Assembly: GCF_014205275.1 (NCBI RefSeq)
Contig: NZ_JACHND010000001.1
Coordinates: 2,976,001-3,040,000, forward strand
Direction: 5' to 3'
Length of the DNA: 64,000 nt
DNA from: Sphaerisporangium siamense
Lineage (GTDB): Bacteria > Actinomycetota > Actinomycetes > Streptosporangiales > Streptosporangiaceae
In this document: positions 36,370 through 45,284 of the stretch, one piece after another
How the letters are laid out: every line of letters starts with the position of its first letter
Numbering within the stretch: position 1 is the stretch's first letter
Notes under the pieces: model-generated
What the model was told of the DNA's origin: nothing
Seen by the model: only the letters and a program-made list of their open reading frames with translations
Database searches by the model: none
Program-made: the position numbers and the translations under genes

Positions 36370-38523
36370 ATGACGAGCGAAACGGCACGGGAGACGATGG
36401 ACAGACTCGGCCCTTACCGGCTGCTGCGCCGGCTGGGCGAGGGCGGCATGGGCATCGTCCACCTGAGCCTGGACGAGGAGGGCAGGCAGGTCGCGGTCAA
36501 GGTGTTGCACCCGCACGTGGCCGCCGACCTCAAGGCCCGCGACCGGCTGACCCGCGAGGTCGAGACCATGCGCCGGGTGCGCAGCCCGCGCGTGGCCGCG
36601 GTGCTCGACGCCGAGCTCGTGGGGCGCACTCCGTACATCGTGACCAGGTTCGCCGCGGGCCGCACGCTGGAGGAGACCGTGCTGACCGACGGGCCCCTGC
36701 CGGCGGCGGGGGTCGTACGGCTGGCGCGGGGGCTGTGCGAGGCGCTGCTCGCGATCCACGCGGCGGACGTCATCCACCGGGACATCAAGCCCGCGAACGT
36801 CATGCTGGTGGACGGCGACCCGCTGGTGATCGACTTCGGCATCGCACACCTGGTCAACGCGACGCGGCTGACCCAGACCGGCATGTTCGTCGGCACCCCG
36901 GGCTACCTGGCCCCCGAGATCATCAGGGACGAGGAGATCACGCAGGCGGCGGACGTGCACGCGCTGGCCGCCACGGTGTTCTTCGGCGCGACCGGCAAGC
37001 CGCCGTACGGCACGGGCTCGTTCGAGTCGGTCTGCTACAACATCATGGAGGGCCGGGCCAACATCGACCAGGCGCCGGTCTGGCTGCGCGGCTGGCTGCG
37101 CGCGGCGCTCGCGGTCGAGCCGGGCTCCCGCCCGGACGCCCGGCGCCTGCTGGCGATGACCCGGTCGCTGGACCCGACCCTGACCGCGCTGCAGGAGACC
37201 CCGGTGCGCGGCGGCGACACCCGCAAGCTCGGTAGCTCGCCCGGCAACGGCCAGGGCGCGGGCCGGGTGCGGGGCGTCATGGCCCCGCCCGCGCCCGGCG
37301 CGGACGACCGCACGCGCGCCCTGGACGAGGGCACTCCCGTCCTCGGCGACGGCACTCGTGTCCTGGACGACGGCACGCGTGTGCTGGGCGACGGCACCCG
37401 CGTCCTGAGCGACGGCACCCGTGTGCTGGGCGACGGGACGCGTGTCCTGGACGAGGCCGCCGTGGAGGAGGGGCCGCGGACCACGCGGGAGAAGCTCGCC
37501 AAGGACGACAGCTTCTCCGACCTCCTGCCGCCGGTGCGCTACGCCGAGCCCGATCGCCGGCGCGGCCGGCTGACGGCGTCCGCCTCGTCCCCGCCCGCCA
37601 CCTCGCCACCCCCGGCGCCACCCCCGGCGCCGCCGCCGGCCTCCCCGGCCGCGTTCGCGCCGCCGCCGGCCTACCCGCCCGCCCCGTACGGGCCGCCGCC
37701 ATACCCGGACCAGCGGGTCGCCTACCCGCCGCCTCCGCCCGCGCCGGGCGCGACCCGGGGCTCGGCGCCGCCGCCGAACGCCCCCCGGCCGTACCAGCCC
37801 GACCCCTACCGGCCCGACCCGCGTCGCGGCCCCGAGGGGGAGGCCAGGCCCGACCGTCCCCGCTACCGTGCCGGGCATCCGGTGCTGGCCGCGGCCCTGC
37901 TGGTGGTCGCGGTCACCGGCGCGCGCATGCTGCCCGTGCTGGTCGGCGTCTTCATGGTGATCGTGGTGCTGTGCCTGCGCGTCGGCGAGAACCTGTGGGG
38001 CGACCTGGCCGAGCGCCGCTCGGTGCGGGGCAGCAGCGCGAGCGATCCTCTGCTGGCCGTGCTCGGCACCCCGTGGGCGCTGGTGAAGGCCACGCTCGCC
38101 ACGATCGTGATCACGCCGCTGGCGGCGATGCTCGGCGTCTGCGTCTGGGGCGGGCTGCGCTTCCTCGGCGACATGAACGCCGATTCGGCGGCGGCGTGGG
38201 GGGTCTCGGCGTTCGTCGCCGGACTGTTCCTGCTGCCCGGGGGAGGCAAGCCGCGCAAGGCGGTGGCCCGCACGCTGACCGCGGTGATCCGCAGCCCGGG
38301 GGCGGGCATGATCGCGACGATCATCGTGGGCACCGTGGCGTTCTTCGCGGTGGTGACCGCCGTCTCGGCGGTGCCGTCGTGGATTCCCTGGCGGCCGCCG
38401 TCGCAGGTCATCGCGTCGCTGAGCGCGTCGGCCCAGAGCAGCGCGACGGGCCTGATCGGCGGCTTGGTCAAGAGCCTCTTGAAGGATCTGGGCCTTGGTT
38501 TTCTGGCGTTCTGGGGGAAATGA
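36370..38523 (+). CDS. Membrane Ser/Thr protein kinase 2 with heptad repeats
   Basis: A 717-residue paralog of kinase 1, 7 nt after it. The kinase domain has GEGGMGIVHLSLD, VAVKVLHPHV, HRDIKPANVMLVDG, DFGIAHLVNA and GTPGYLAPEII. Residues 312-360 are seven consecutive 7-residue units of the form x-D-G-T-R-V-L. A proline-rich stretch (PPPAPPPAPPPA type) follows, then four or so membrane helices beginning LAAALLVVAVTGARMLPVLV. The Thr in each repeat could be phosphorylated by the kinase itself or its neighbours, which is inference. No extracellular sensor domain is seen. Confidence 0.93.
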   Translation: MTSETARETMDRLGPYRLLRRLGEGGMGIVHLSLDEEGRQVAVKVLHPHVAADLKARDRLTREVETMRRVRSPRVAAVLDAELVGRTPYIVTRFAAGRTLEETVLTDGPLPAAGVVRLARGLCEALLAIHAADVIHRDIKPANVMLVDGDPLVIDFGIAHLVNATRLTQTGMFVGTPGYLAPEIIRDEEITQAADVHALAATVFFGATGKPPYGTGSFESVCYNIMEGRANIDQAPVWLRGWLRAALAVEPGSRPDARRLLAMTRSLDPTLTALQETPVRGGDTRKLGSSPGNGQGAGRVRGVMAPPAPGADDRTRALDEGTPVLGDGTRVLDDGTRVLGDGTRVLSDGTRVLGDGTRVLDEAAVEEGPRTTREKLAKDDSFSDLLPPVRYAEPDRRRGRLTASASSPPATSPPPAPPPAPPPASPAAFAPPPAYPPAPYGPPPYPDQRVAYPPPPPAPGATRGSAPPPNAPRPYQPDPYRPDPRRGPEGEARPDRPRYRAGHPVLAAALLVVAVTGARMLPVLVGVFMVIVVLCLRVGENLWGDLAERRSVRGSSASDPLLAVLGTPWALVKATLATIVITPLAAMLGVCVWGGLRFLGDMNADSAAAWGVSAFVAGLFLLPGGGKPRKAVARTLTAVIRSPGAGMIATIIVGTVAFFAVVTAVSAVPSWIPWRPPSQVIASLSASAQSSATGLIGGLVKSLLKDLGLGFLAFWGK
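37303..37449 (+). repeat. Seven 21-bp tandem repeats inside kinase 2
   Basis: Seven 21-bp units encode DDRTRAL, DEGTPVL, GDGTRVL, DDGTRVL, GDGTRVL, SDGTRVL and GDGTRVL. The last five are nearly identical, while the first two have diverged. Such tandem units are prone to copy-number change. Confidence 0.9.
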
Positions 38524-38611
38524 CCCGGGAGGGTCATCGTTTCCTCCGGGGTGAGTGTGGAAATGAGGCTGCCGAAGGCACGATGGGAACGGGTGGGCCG
38601 GAAGGAGTCGC

Positions 38612-39835
38612 ATGAGCGTGCCGGCGGCCGGGCAGCTCGGTCCCTACCGCCTGCTCTCCAGGCTGGGGGCGGGCGGGTTCGGCGAGGTCCACCTGGCCCT
38701 CGACCCCGAGGGGCACACGGTGGCGGTGAAGGTCCTGCATCCGCACGTCGCCTCCGACGAGGTCGCGCTCGCCAGGCTCGGCCGCGAGGTCGAGACCATG
38801 CGGCTCGTGCGAGGCCCGCACATCGCCGAGGTGCTGGACGCCTCGATGTCCGGCCCGCGGCCCTACCTGGTCACCCGGTACGTCCAGGGCCGCGCGCTCG
38901 GCGCGGTCGTGGCGGCGGGCGGGCCGGTCAGAGGGGACGATCTGCAGCGCCTCGCCGCGGGGCTCGCCGAGGCGCTGGCGGCCGTCCACGCGGCGGGGGT
39001 GGTGCACCGCGACCTCAAGCCCGCGAACGTGATCATCGCGGACGGGGAGCCGCACGTCATCGACTTCGGCATCGCGTACGCGCTCGACTCGGCCTCGGTG
39101 ACGGCGTCGGGCGCGGTGCTCGGCACCCCCGGCTACCTGGCCCCCGAGGTGCTGGAGGGCCGCGCGACGGGCCCGGCGGCCGACGTGTTCGCCTTCGGCG
39201 CCACCATGGCCTACGCCGCCTCGGGCCGCCAGCCGTACGGCACGGGGCCCGCGCCCGCGGTGGCCTACCGCGTCGTGCACGGCGAGCCGGACCTGGCCGA
39301 CGTGCCGTCCTGGCTGGCCCCGCTGCTGGAGGAGTGCCTGCGCGCCGACCCCGCCGCGCGGCCCACCGCGCGTGACCTGTGCGCCCGGCTCGGCGCCGCG
39401 CCCCCGCCGGTCGTGGTGCCGCCGCCGCGCAGGAGCGTTCGCGGCGACGAGCCTCCGACCGAGGAGTGGCGTCCCGCCGCCCGGCGCGAGCCCCTGGGCA
39501 CGGTGGACGCCGCGCACGCGCGGCACCGCGAGAAGGTCAGGAAGCGCTGGGTGGTGGGCTCGGGCGTGGTGTCCGGCCTGGTGGCCGCGGCGGCGCACGG
39601 CTACGTCTCCGAGCTGTCGGTGCTGGTCCTGGCCGCGTACGGGGTCGGGGTGCTGGTGGACACCGGGTTCGGCGTCGTGGCCAGGTCCAGGCCGCGGGTG
39701 GTGTTCGACCTGGTCGCCGGGGCGGGTACCGTCGGGCTGTACGCGCTGCTCACCGCCCTGTTCAGCCCGTTCACGCTGGTGCTCGCGCTCGGCACCGTCA
39801 TGGTCGTGCTCGTGACGATCGCGTTCGCGAGCTGA
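38612..39835 (+). CDS. Membrane Ser/Thr protein kinase 3
   Basis: A 407-residue paralog. The kinase domain is at about residues 10-265: GAGGFGEVHLALD, VAVKVLHPHV, HRDLKPANVIIADG, DFGIAYALDS and GTPGYLAPEVLEG. The linker is far shorter than in the other two, and three or four hydrophobic segments end the protein (KRWVVGSGVVSGLVAAAAHG and on). The ATG at 38612 has GGAAGGAG upstream. It lies 88 bp after kinase 2 and is likely in the same unit. Confidence 0.93.
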   Translation: MSVPAAGQLGPYRLLSRLGAGGFGEVHLALDPEGHTVAVKVLHPHVASDEVALARLGREVETMRLVRGPHIAEVLDASMSGPRPYLVTRYVQGRALGAVVAAGGPVRGDDLQRLAAGLAEALAAVHAAGVVHRDLKPANVIIADGEPHVIDFGIAYALDSASVTASGAVLGTPGYLAPEVLEGRATGPAADVFAFGATMAYAASGRQPYGTGPAPAVAYRVVHGEPDLADVPSWLAPLLEECLRADPAARPTARDLCARLGAAPPPVVVPPPRRSVRGDEPPTEEWRPAARREPLGTVDAAHARHREKVRKRWVVGSGVVSGLVAAAAHGYVSELSVLVLAAYGVGVLVDTGFGVVARSRPRVVFDLVAGAGTVGLYALLTALFSPFTLVLALGTVMVVLVTIAFAS

Positions 39836-40166
39836 GGACGGTCCCCTAGCAAGCTTCTGGAATAAAGTTCGGTAGGGTGGGGAAGGGAAGTCCCCGAGGC
39901 CCGTGCGGACCGTACGACCGTGGGGTCTGCCGCTGGGCTACTGGCCGGTAACATGAGGCCGGGAAGCGGGGCGGCGCCGGGCGGATCGCCCTGGGGCACC
40001 CGCTGTCATGGCGCTTCCGGGCCCATGACAGGCTGAAGGAGCCTCCGGTGCCGATCACCGGGGCGGCTCGTACGACGTGCGCGTGCCCCGCGCGCACGTG
40101 CCGAGGGAATCGACGCCATCCCAGCGATGCGGTGGCGCCAGCGAAACGGGAGGTCGGCCACCGGCC
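39836..40166 (+). other. Leader of etfBA with a TACTGGCCGGTA palindrome
   Basis: A 331-bp gap with no supported gene. TACTGGCCGGTA (39939-39950) is a 12-bp near-palindrome (ten of twelve positions symmetric), lying within GCTACTGGCCGGTAAC. It may be an operator for a lipid-metabolism repressor of the TetR type, since etfBA serve acyl-CoA dehydrogenases. The target protein is unknown. Confidence 0.4.
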
Positions 40167-40946
40167 ATGAACATCGTCGTCTGCGTGAAGCAGGTCCCCG
40201 ACACGGCGACCGAGCGCAAGCTGAACGCCAAGGACAACACGCTCGACCGTGACGCCGCCGACGGCGTCATCAACGAGCTGTGCGAATACGCCGTCGAAGA
40301 GGCGCTCAAGATCAAGGAAGCCCACGGCGGCGAGGTGACCGTCCTCACCATGGGGCCGGCCAAGGCCACCGACACGATCCGCAAGGCCCTCGCCATGGGC
40401 GCGGACAAGGCCGTCCACCTCGTCGACGACGCCCTGCACGGCTCCGACGCCCTCTCCACCTCCTACGCGCTGGCCCAGACGCTGAAGAAGATCGGCTTCG
40501 ACCTGGTCATCCTCGGCTCGGAGTCCACCGACGCGCGCACCGGCGTGCTCGCCGCCATGCTGGCCGAGCGCCTCGGCGCCCCGCAGCTCACGCTGGCCCG
40601 CAAGGTCGAGATCGACGGCTCCTCGATCACCATCGAGCGCCTCACCGACTACGGCTTCGACCGCGTGCAGGCCTCGCTGCCCGCCGTCGTCTCCGTGGTC
40701 GAGAAGATCAACGAGCCGCGGTACCCGTCCTTCAAGGGCATCATGGCCGCCAAGAAGAAGCCGGTGCAGACGCTCGGCATCGCCGACGCCGAGATCGACG
40801 CCGCCCAGGTCGGCCTCTCCGGCGCCTGGAGCGAGGTGGCCGACTTCGCCGTCGCGCCCCCGCGCGCGGCCGGCACCATCGTCAAGGACGAGGGCGACGG
40901 CGGCGCCAAGGCCGCCGAGTTCCTCGCGTCGAAGAAGTTCATCTGA
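40167..40946 (+). CDS. etfB: Electron transfer flavoprotein beta subunit
   Basis: A 259-residue ETF-beta. It begins MNIVVCVKQVPDTATERKLN and has YAVEEALKIKEAHGGEVTVL, then LILGSESTDARTG-type sequence for AMP binding and the ETF-beta signature-like LTDYGFDRVQASLPAVVSVV. With ETF-alpha it carries electrons from acyl-CoA and other dehydrogenases to ETF-quinone oxidoreductase. The ATG at 40167 follows a GGGAGGTCGGCCACCGGCC leader. The alpha gene starts 11 nt after its stop. Confidence 0.96.
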   Translation: MNIVVCVKQVPDTATERKLNAKDNTLDRDAADGVINELCEYAVEEALKIKEAHGGEVTVLTMGPAKATDTIRKALAMGADKAVHLVDDALHGSDALSTSYALAQTLKKIGFDLVILGSESTDARTGVLAAMLAERLGAPQLTLARKVEIDGSSITIERLTDYGFDRVQASLPAVVSVVEKINEPRYPSFKGIMAAKKKPVQTLGIADAEIDAAQVGLSGAWSEVADFAVAPPRAAGTIVKDEGDGGAKAAEFLASKKFI

Positions 40947-40956
40947 GGGGGCCCCG

Positions 40957-41910
40957 ATGGCTGAGATCCTGGTTCTCGTCGAGCACGTCGACGGAGAGGT
41001 CAAGAAGGTCACCCTCGAACTGCTGACGCTGGCCCGCTCGCTGGGCAGCCCGTCGGCGGTGTGGGCCGGTCCCGGCTACTCCGAGGCCGCCAAGGCGCGG
41101 CTGGCCGAGTACGGCGCCGACAAGATCTACGTGGCCGGCGCGCAGGACATCGCCGACCACGTCGTCGCGCCGAAGGCCGAGCTGCTCGCCCGGCTCGTCT
41201 CCTCCGCCTCCCCGGCGGCGGTCCTGGTGGCCGCGACCGCCGAGGGCAAGGAGGTCGCGGGGCGCCTGGCGATCAAGACCGACTCCGGCGTCCTCACCGA
41301 CGCGGTGGGCCTGAGCGACGGCCTCGTGGCCGAGCAGTCCATCTTCGGCGGCGGCGTCAACGTCAAGTCCAAGGTCGTCAAGGGCACCCCGATCGTCGCC
41401 GTGCGGCCGAACTCCACCGCGCCCGAGGCGTCGGCGGGGGCCGCGGCGGAGGAGCAGGTCGAGGTGGAGCTGTCGGACGCCGCCAAGGCCGCCCGGGTGG
41501 TGGAGCGCGTCGCCCAGGACAAGGGCGCGCGTCCCGAGCTGACCGAGGCCGCGATCGTCGTCTCCGGCGGGCGCGGCGTCGGCTCCGCGGAGAACTTCGC
41601 GATCATCGAGAAGCTGGCCGACGCGCTCGGCGCGGCCGTCGGCGCCTCGCGCGCCGCCACCGACGCCGGGTGGTACCCGCACCAGTTCCAGGTCGGGCAG
41701 ACCGGCAAGACCGTGTCGCCGCAGCTCTACATCGCCGCGGGCATCTCCGGCGCCATCCAGCACCGGGCCGGCATGCAGACCGCCAAGACCATCGTGGCGA
41801 TCAACAAGGACCCCGAGGCCCCGATCTTCGAGCTCGCCGACTTCGGCATCGTCGGCGACCTGCACCAGATCGTTCCTAACCTCACCGAAGAGGTCCAGAA
41901 GCGCAAGTGA
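40957..41910 (+). CDS. etfA: Electron transfer flavoprotein alpha subunit
   Basis: A 317-residue ETF-alpha. The N-terminal domain has [20 protein letters not shown]. The C-terminal FAD domain has [15 protein letters not shown] and the signature region [20 protein letters not shown], followed by [20 protein letters not shown]. It binds FAD and pairs with EtfB. The ATG at 40957 is a clear start with GAGGGGG before it. A long hairpin follows the stop. Confidence 0.96.
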   Translation: MAEILVLVEHVDGEVKKVTLELLTLARSLGSPSAVWAGPGYSEAAKARLAEYGADKIYVAGAQDIADHVVAPKAELLARLVSSASPAAVLVAATAEGKEVAGRLAIKTDSGVLTDAVGLSDGLVAEQSIFGGGVNVKSKVVKGTPIVAVRPNSTAPEASAGAAAEEQVEVELSDAAKAARVVERVAQDKGARPELTEAAIVVSGGRGVGSAENFAIIEKLADALGAAVGASRAATDAGWYPHQFQVGQTGKTVSPQLYIAAGISGAIQHRAGMQTAKTIVAINKDPEAPIFELADFGIVGDLHQIVPNLTEEVQKRK

Positions 41911-41965
41911 CCGCCGCCGCCCCTTCCAGATCCTTGGGGAGGGGACGGCGCCACGCGGCTCCAGG

Positions 41966-42004
41966 ACGGCGCCGCACCCGGCCACGGTACGGGTGCGGCG
42001 CCGT
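41966..42004 (+). terminator. Terminator of etfBA
   Basis: CGGCGCCGCACCCG and CGGGTGCGGCGCCG are perfect 14-bp arms (15 with the flanking A-T pair) around a 9-nt loop, 56 nt after the etfA stop. Confidence 0.85.
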
Positions 42005-42134
42005 TCGCGTGCGCGCCGTCGTCCCGGACGGTGACGTCGTCGTCGCTCACCGAACTTTCTGATTTTCGGTGGAAACGCCGGTCCTTGTGCGGACACGTAC
42101 ATAGTGATGGTGTCCACCGACGAGAGGGCGCGGC

Positions 42135-42710
42135 GTGCTTCCCGAAGACCTCAGCAGGCGACGCTTCGAGGAGATCTACACCGCGCACTATCCCGACATC
42201 CTCGCCTATGTCCGGCGGCGCACCGGTTCACCCGACGACGCCGCCGACGCGCTCGCCGAGACCTTCACCGTCGCGTGGCGCCGCGTGGCGGAGATCCCCG
42301 CGGACGGCAGGGCCCGCCTCTGGCTGTACGGCGTGGCCCGGCGGGTGCTCGCCAATGGGCGCAGGGCCGAGTCCCGCAGGAGCGAACTGGTCGAACGGCT
42401 CGGCGCGCAGCTCGCCGTGTGGTCGGAGTCGATCGGCCCGCCGGGCGGCGACGACCTGGACGGGGTCCGCAAGGCGTTCGGGCGGCTGAGTCCGGACGAC
42501 CGCGAGGTCCTCTCCCTGGCCGGCTGGGAGGGCCTCGACTCCGAGGAGATCGCGACCGTCCTCGGCTGCTCGCGCGGCGCCGTACGCCTGCGGCTGCACC
42601 GGGCCCGCAAACGCCTCGCCGCCGAGCTGCGCGCCGCCGGATTCGACGTGGCCGTGTACGGCCCCCGCGCGCTCGCGTTGACCAGGGACATCAAGGGAAT
42701 GGCGTCATGA
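42135..42710 (+). CDS. ECF RNA polymerase sigma factor
   Basis: A 191-residue sigma-70 family protein of the extracytoplasmic type. Region 2 is seen in [20 protein letters not shown] and [20 protein letters not shown]. Region 4 is [20 protein letters not shown] with helix-turn-helix [20 protein letters not shown], then [10 protein letters not shown]. The GTG at 42135 is preceded by GAGAGGG. It overlaps the membrane partner gene by ATGA, the usual coupling of a sigma factor with its anti-sigma. Its regulon is unknown. Confidence 0.93.
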   Translation: MLPEDLSRRRFEEIYTAHYPDILAYVRRRTGSPDDAADALAETFTVAWRRVAEIPADGRARLWLYGVARRVLANGRRAESRRSELVERLGAQLAVWSESIGPPGGDDLDGVRKAFGRLSPDDREVLSLAGWEGLDSEEIATVLGCSRGAVRLRLHRARKRLAAELRAAGFDVAVYGPRALALTRDIKGMAS

Positions 42711-43588
42711 ACGAAGCCGACCGCATGATCGACCGGCTGGTCGCGGACATCGCCCCCGACCCCGGCCCCGGCATGACCCCGCTCGCCCGGGAACTGCTCG
42801 ACGAGATCACCATGGCCCGTCCCGCCGCCCCCGCACGGCCGCGCCGCCGATGGCTCGCCGTTCCCCTCGTCGCCGGGCCGCTCCGCCGGTGGTCCGCCGT
42901 TCCCGTCGCCGCCGCGCTGGCCATGATCGCCATGGTCGCGGGCGTGGCGCTGACCTCGCCGCCCGCCTCGGCGGCGCTGGAGTTCAAGCGCGAGAAGCGC
43001 TTCTACGTCATCACCGTCAAGGACCTGTTCGCCAATCCAGGGGTCTACCAGGCCGAGTTCGAGGCCAGAGGATTCGACATCACCCTCAGCGTCGCGCCCA
43101 CGTCGGAGGGCAACGCCCGGAGCATGTTCGTGCTCAACGGGGTGGACAGGGTCACGGGGCGCGCCTACGCCGACGGAGCGATCACGACGATCATGACACC
43201 CGGCCCGTGTCTGCGCCGCATGCAATGCGCGGCCAAGGTGAAGGTGCCCGTGGACTACCGGGGGACGGCCGAGATCGTCCTCGGCCGGGTGGCCCGTCCC
43301 GGCGAGGAGTACGAACTGCCGCCCCCCATCGACGGTCCCGGCGAGCCGTTCCACTGCGTGCGCTACGTCAACAAGACGGTGGCCGACCTGATGCCGATGC
43401 TCCGGGCACGCGGTGTCATGCCGGAGTTCTTCTCCTACGGTGCCAAGGCCCCCAAGCCGGCGGCTCCCCTTGGCTGGTATGTCCACGACGGGGTGATGAG
43501 CGCGGCCGGCAAAGCGCGCATCCTCGTCCAACCCACGCCCAACCCCACCCCTCGCCCCTTCGAGGTCCTCTGCCCGAACGGCCCCTGA
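42707..43588 (+). CDS. Membrane-anchored partner of the ECF sigma factor
   Basis: A 293-residue protein. The first 50 residues are cytoplasmic ([19 protein letters not shown]), with one helix at about residues 65-87 (VPVAAALAMIAMVAGVALTS) and a large outer domain of about 200 residues. The outer part has four Cys (TPGPCLRRMQCAAK, PFHCVRYVNK, EVLCPNG), which could be disulfide-linked. I associate this with CU044_5270-like proteins next to sigma factors. It probably holds the sigma factor inactive until an outside signal, which is inferred from coupling and topology. Confidence 0.8.
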   Translation: MNEADRMIDRLVADIAPDPGPGMTPLARELLDEITMARPAAPARPRRRWLAVPLVAGPLRRWSAVPVAAALAMIAMVAGVALTSPPASAALEFKREKRFYVITVKDLFANPGVYQAEFEARGFDITLSVAPTSEGNARSMFVLNGVDRVTGRAYADGAITTIMTPGPCLRRMQCAAKVKVPVDYRGTAEIVLGRVARPGEEYELPPPIDGPGEPFHCVRYVNKTVADLMPMLRARGVMPEFFSYGAKAPKPAAPLGWYVHDGVMSAAGKARILVQPTPNPTPRPFEVLCPNGP

Positions 43589-43858
43589 TCCTCCCGCCCT
43601 CGTCCGGCGGCCCGGACCCGCGTCCCGGCTCCCGGCCGCCGTCGAGGCCCTCCGTGCCGGAAGGCTGAACCGCCGAGGTCACGCGACACGGGCGCGCGCA
43701 TAAGCCGCCCGCGTGCCGCGCCTCCTCCGCGCCCGTTCCCCGCGCCCGGATTCCCGCGCTCACACGCGAACACCGTCCCACTCGCCCGCGCCATGCGCGC
43801 TGTTCCGCGTGCCCGCGTGCGGCCCTCACGACTTTCACCGACGACGATCGGATTCCGC

Positions 43859-45232
43859 GTGCTCACAGACATCCCCACGCCCGCGCCGCCCCGGCCTCGC
43901 TCCCCCTGGCTCGCCGCGCTCGCGGACCACCGCCTCTTCGCCGTGGTCGTCGCGCTCGCCGCCGGGCTGCGCGTGGTCACGATGCTGGGGTTCCGGCCGG
44001 CCAGGACCTACTGGTACGACTCGTTCACCTACCTTGACACGGCCGTCCACCTCGCGCCGAACGGCGCCTTCCACCCGGTCGGCTACTCGCTGCTGCTACG
44101 CGTGCTGTGGCCGTTCCACGACGTGAACGTGATCGCGGCGGTCCAGCACGGCCTCGGCCTGGCCATGGGCGTGATGATCTACGCGGTGCTGCGCCGCCGC
44201 GGGCTGCCGGCCTGGGGAGCGGCGGCGGCCACCGTGCCCGTCCTGTTCGACGCCTCCTTCCTGCAGTTGGAGCAGGCGATCCTGTCCGACACGCTGTTCA
44301 TGTTCCTGATCGTCGCCGGGCTGACCACGCTGCTGTGGTCGCCCCGCCTGTCGGCACGGGCCGCCGCGGGGGCGGGCCTGCTGTTCGCGGCGGCGGCGGT
44401 CACCCGGACGATCGCCGTGCCGCTGATCGTGCTGGTCCTGGTGGTGCTGGCGCTGCGCAGGGTGGGCGCGCGGCGCCTGCTCGCGGTGGCCGTGGCGGGA
44501 TTGCTGCCCGTGGCCGCCTACGCCGGCTGGTACGCCGCGCACCACGGCAGGTTCGCGCTGAACGAGGCGGACGGGGTGGCGCTGTGGGCGCGCACGATGA
44601 CCTTCGCCGACTGCTCGGTCATCAAGCCCCCGCCTCGTGAGGCCGTCCTGTGCCCGAACGGCACCGTCGTGGACGCGGCCTCCGAGTACGTCTGGGCGGC
44701 CGGCGCGTCGCTCAACCGGCTGCCCGGCGGCCGGTTCGCCCACAACGACCTCGCCCGGTCCTTCGCGGTCAAGGCGATCCTGGCGCAGCCGTTCGACTAC
44801 CTGCGCGACGTCGCCCGGGACACCGCGATCGCCTTCTCATGGACACCGATCGCCCACCCGAAGCGGACGACCCCCGCCTTCGGCTGGGCCAACGGGGTGG
44901 GGGGACTGCCCGCGCAGCCGCTGATCGACAAGGTCAGGCGCGAGTACGACCCCGGTATCCGCGGCGTGTCCTCCGTCAGCCCGTACTCGGACTTCCTGAT
45001 CGCCTACCAGTACCCCGCCTACCTGCGGGGACCGATGCTGGCCGCGATCCTGCTCGCCGGGGCGGCGGGGGTGCTCCGGCGGCGTCGTGCGGCGCTGCTG
45101 CCCTGGTCGGTCGCGGTGGCCCTGCTGGTCGGGCCGGTGGCCGTCCTGGATTTCGACCACCGCTATGTCATGCCCGTCGTCCCGGTCGCCTGCCTGGCCG
45201 CCGCACTGGCGCTGCGCCCGCGGAGCGATTGA
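43859..45232 (+). CDS. Polytopic membrane glycosyltransferase-like protein (GT-C type)
   Basis: A protein of 457 residues with many hydrophobic helices. The loop after the first helix reads ARTYWYDSFTYLDTAVHLAP, where GT-C enzymes have an acidic motif. AFHPVGYSLLLRVLWPF, ILSDTLFMFLIVAGL and a final LDFDHRYVMPVVPVACL are typical of this broad group. Such enzymes transfer sugars from polyprenyl donors on the outer side. The GTG at 43859 is chosen before the conserved part; an ATG at 43793 would add 22 poorly typical residues. The acceptor and donor are unknown. Confidence 0.7.
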   Translation: MLTDIPTPAPPRPRSPWLAALADHRLFAVVVALAAGLRVVTMLGFRPARTYWYDSFTYLDTAVHLAPNGAFHPVGYSLLLRVLWPFHDVNVIAAVQHGLGLAMGVMIYAVLRRRGLPAWGAAAATVPVLFDASFLQLEQAILSDTLFMFLIVAGLTTLLWSPRLSARAAAGAGLLFAAAAVTRTIAVPLIVLVLVVLALRRVGARRLLAVAVAGLLPVAAYAGWYAAHHGRFALNEADGVALWARTMTFADCSVIKPPPREAVLCPNGTVVDAASEYVWAAGASLNRLPGGRFAHNDLARSFAVKAILAQPFDYLRDVARDTAIAFSWTPIAHPKRTTPAFGWANGVGGLPAQPLIDKVRREYDPGIRGVSSVSPYSDFLIAYQYPAYLRGPMLAAILLAGAAGVLRRRRAALLPWSVAVALLVGPVAVLDFDHRYVMPVVPVACLAAALALRPRSD

Positions 45233-45236
45233 CATC

Positions 45237-45271
45237 GTTAGCCGACTAGGGAACTCTGTTAGTCGGCTAAC
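45237..45271. promoter_or_regulatory. Perfect 12-bp inverted repeat over the SDR promoter
   Basis: GTTAGCCGACTA (45237-45248) and TAGTCGGCTAAC (45260-45271) are perfect 12-bp arms with an 11-bp spacer. TTGACA (45229-45234) lies just before it, so the repeat covers the spacer and -10 region of a likely promoter. It ends 13 bp before the SDR start. It could also act as a hairpin after the preceding gene. Confidence 0.65.
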
Positions 45272-45284
45272 GAAAGGTGAGATC

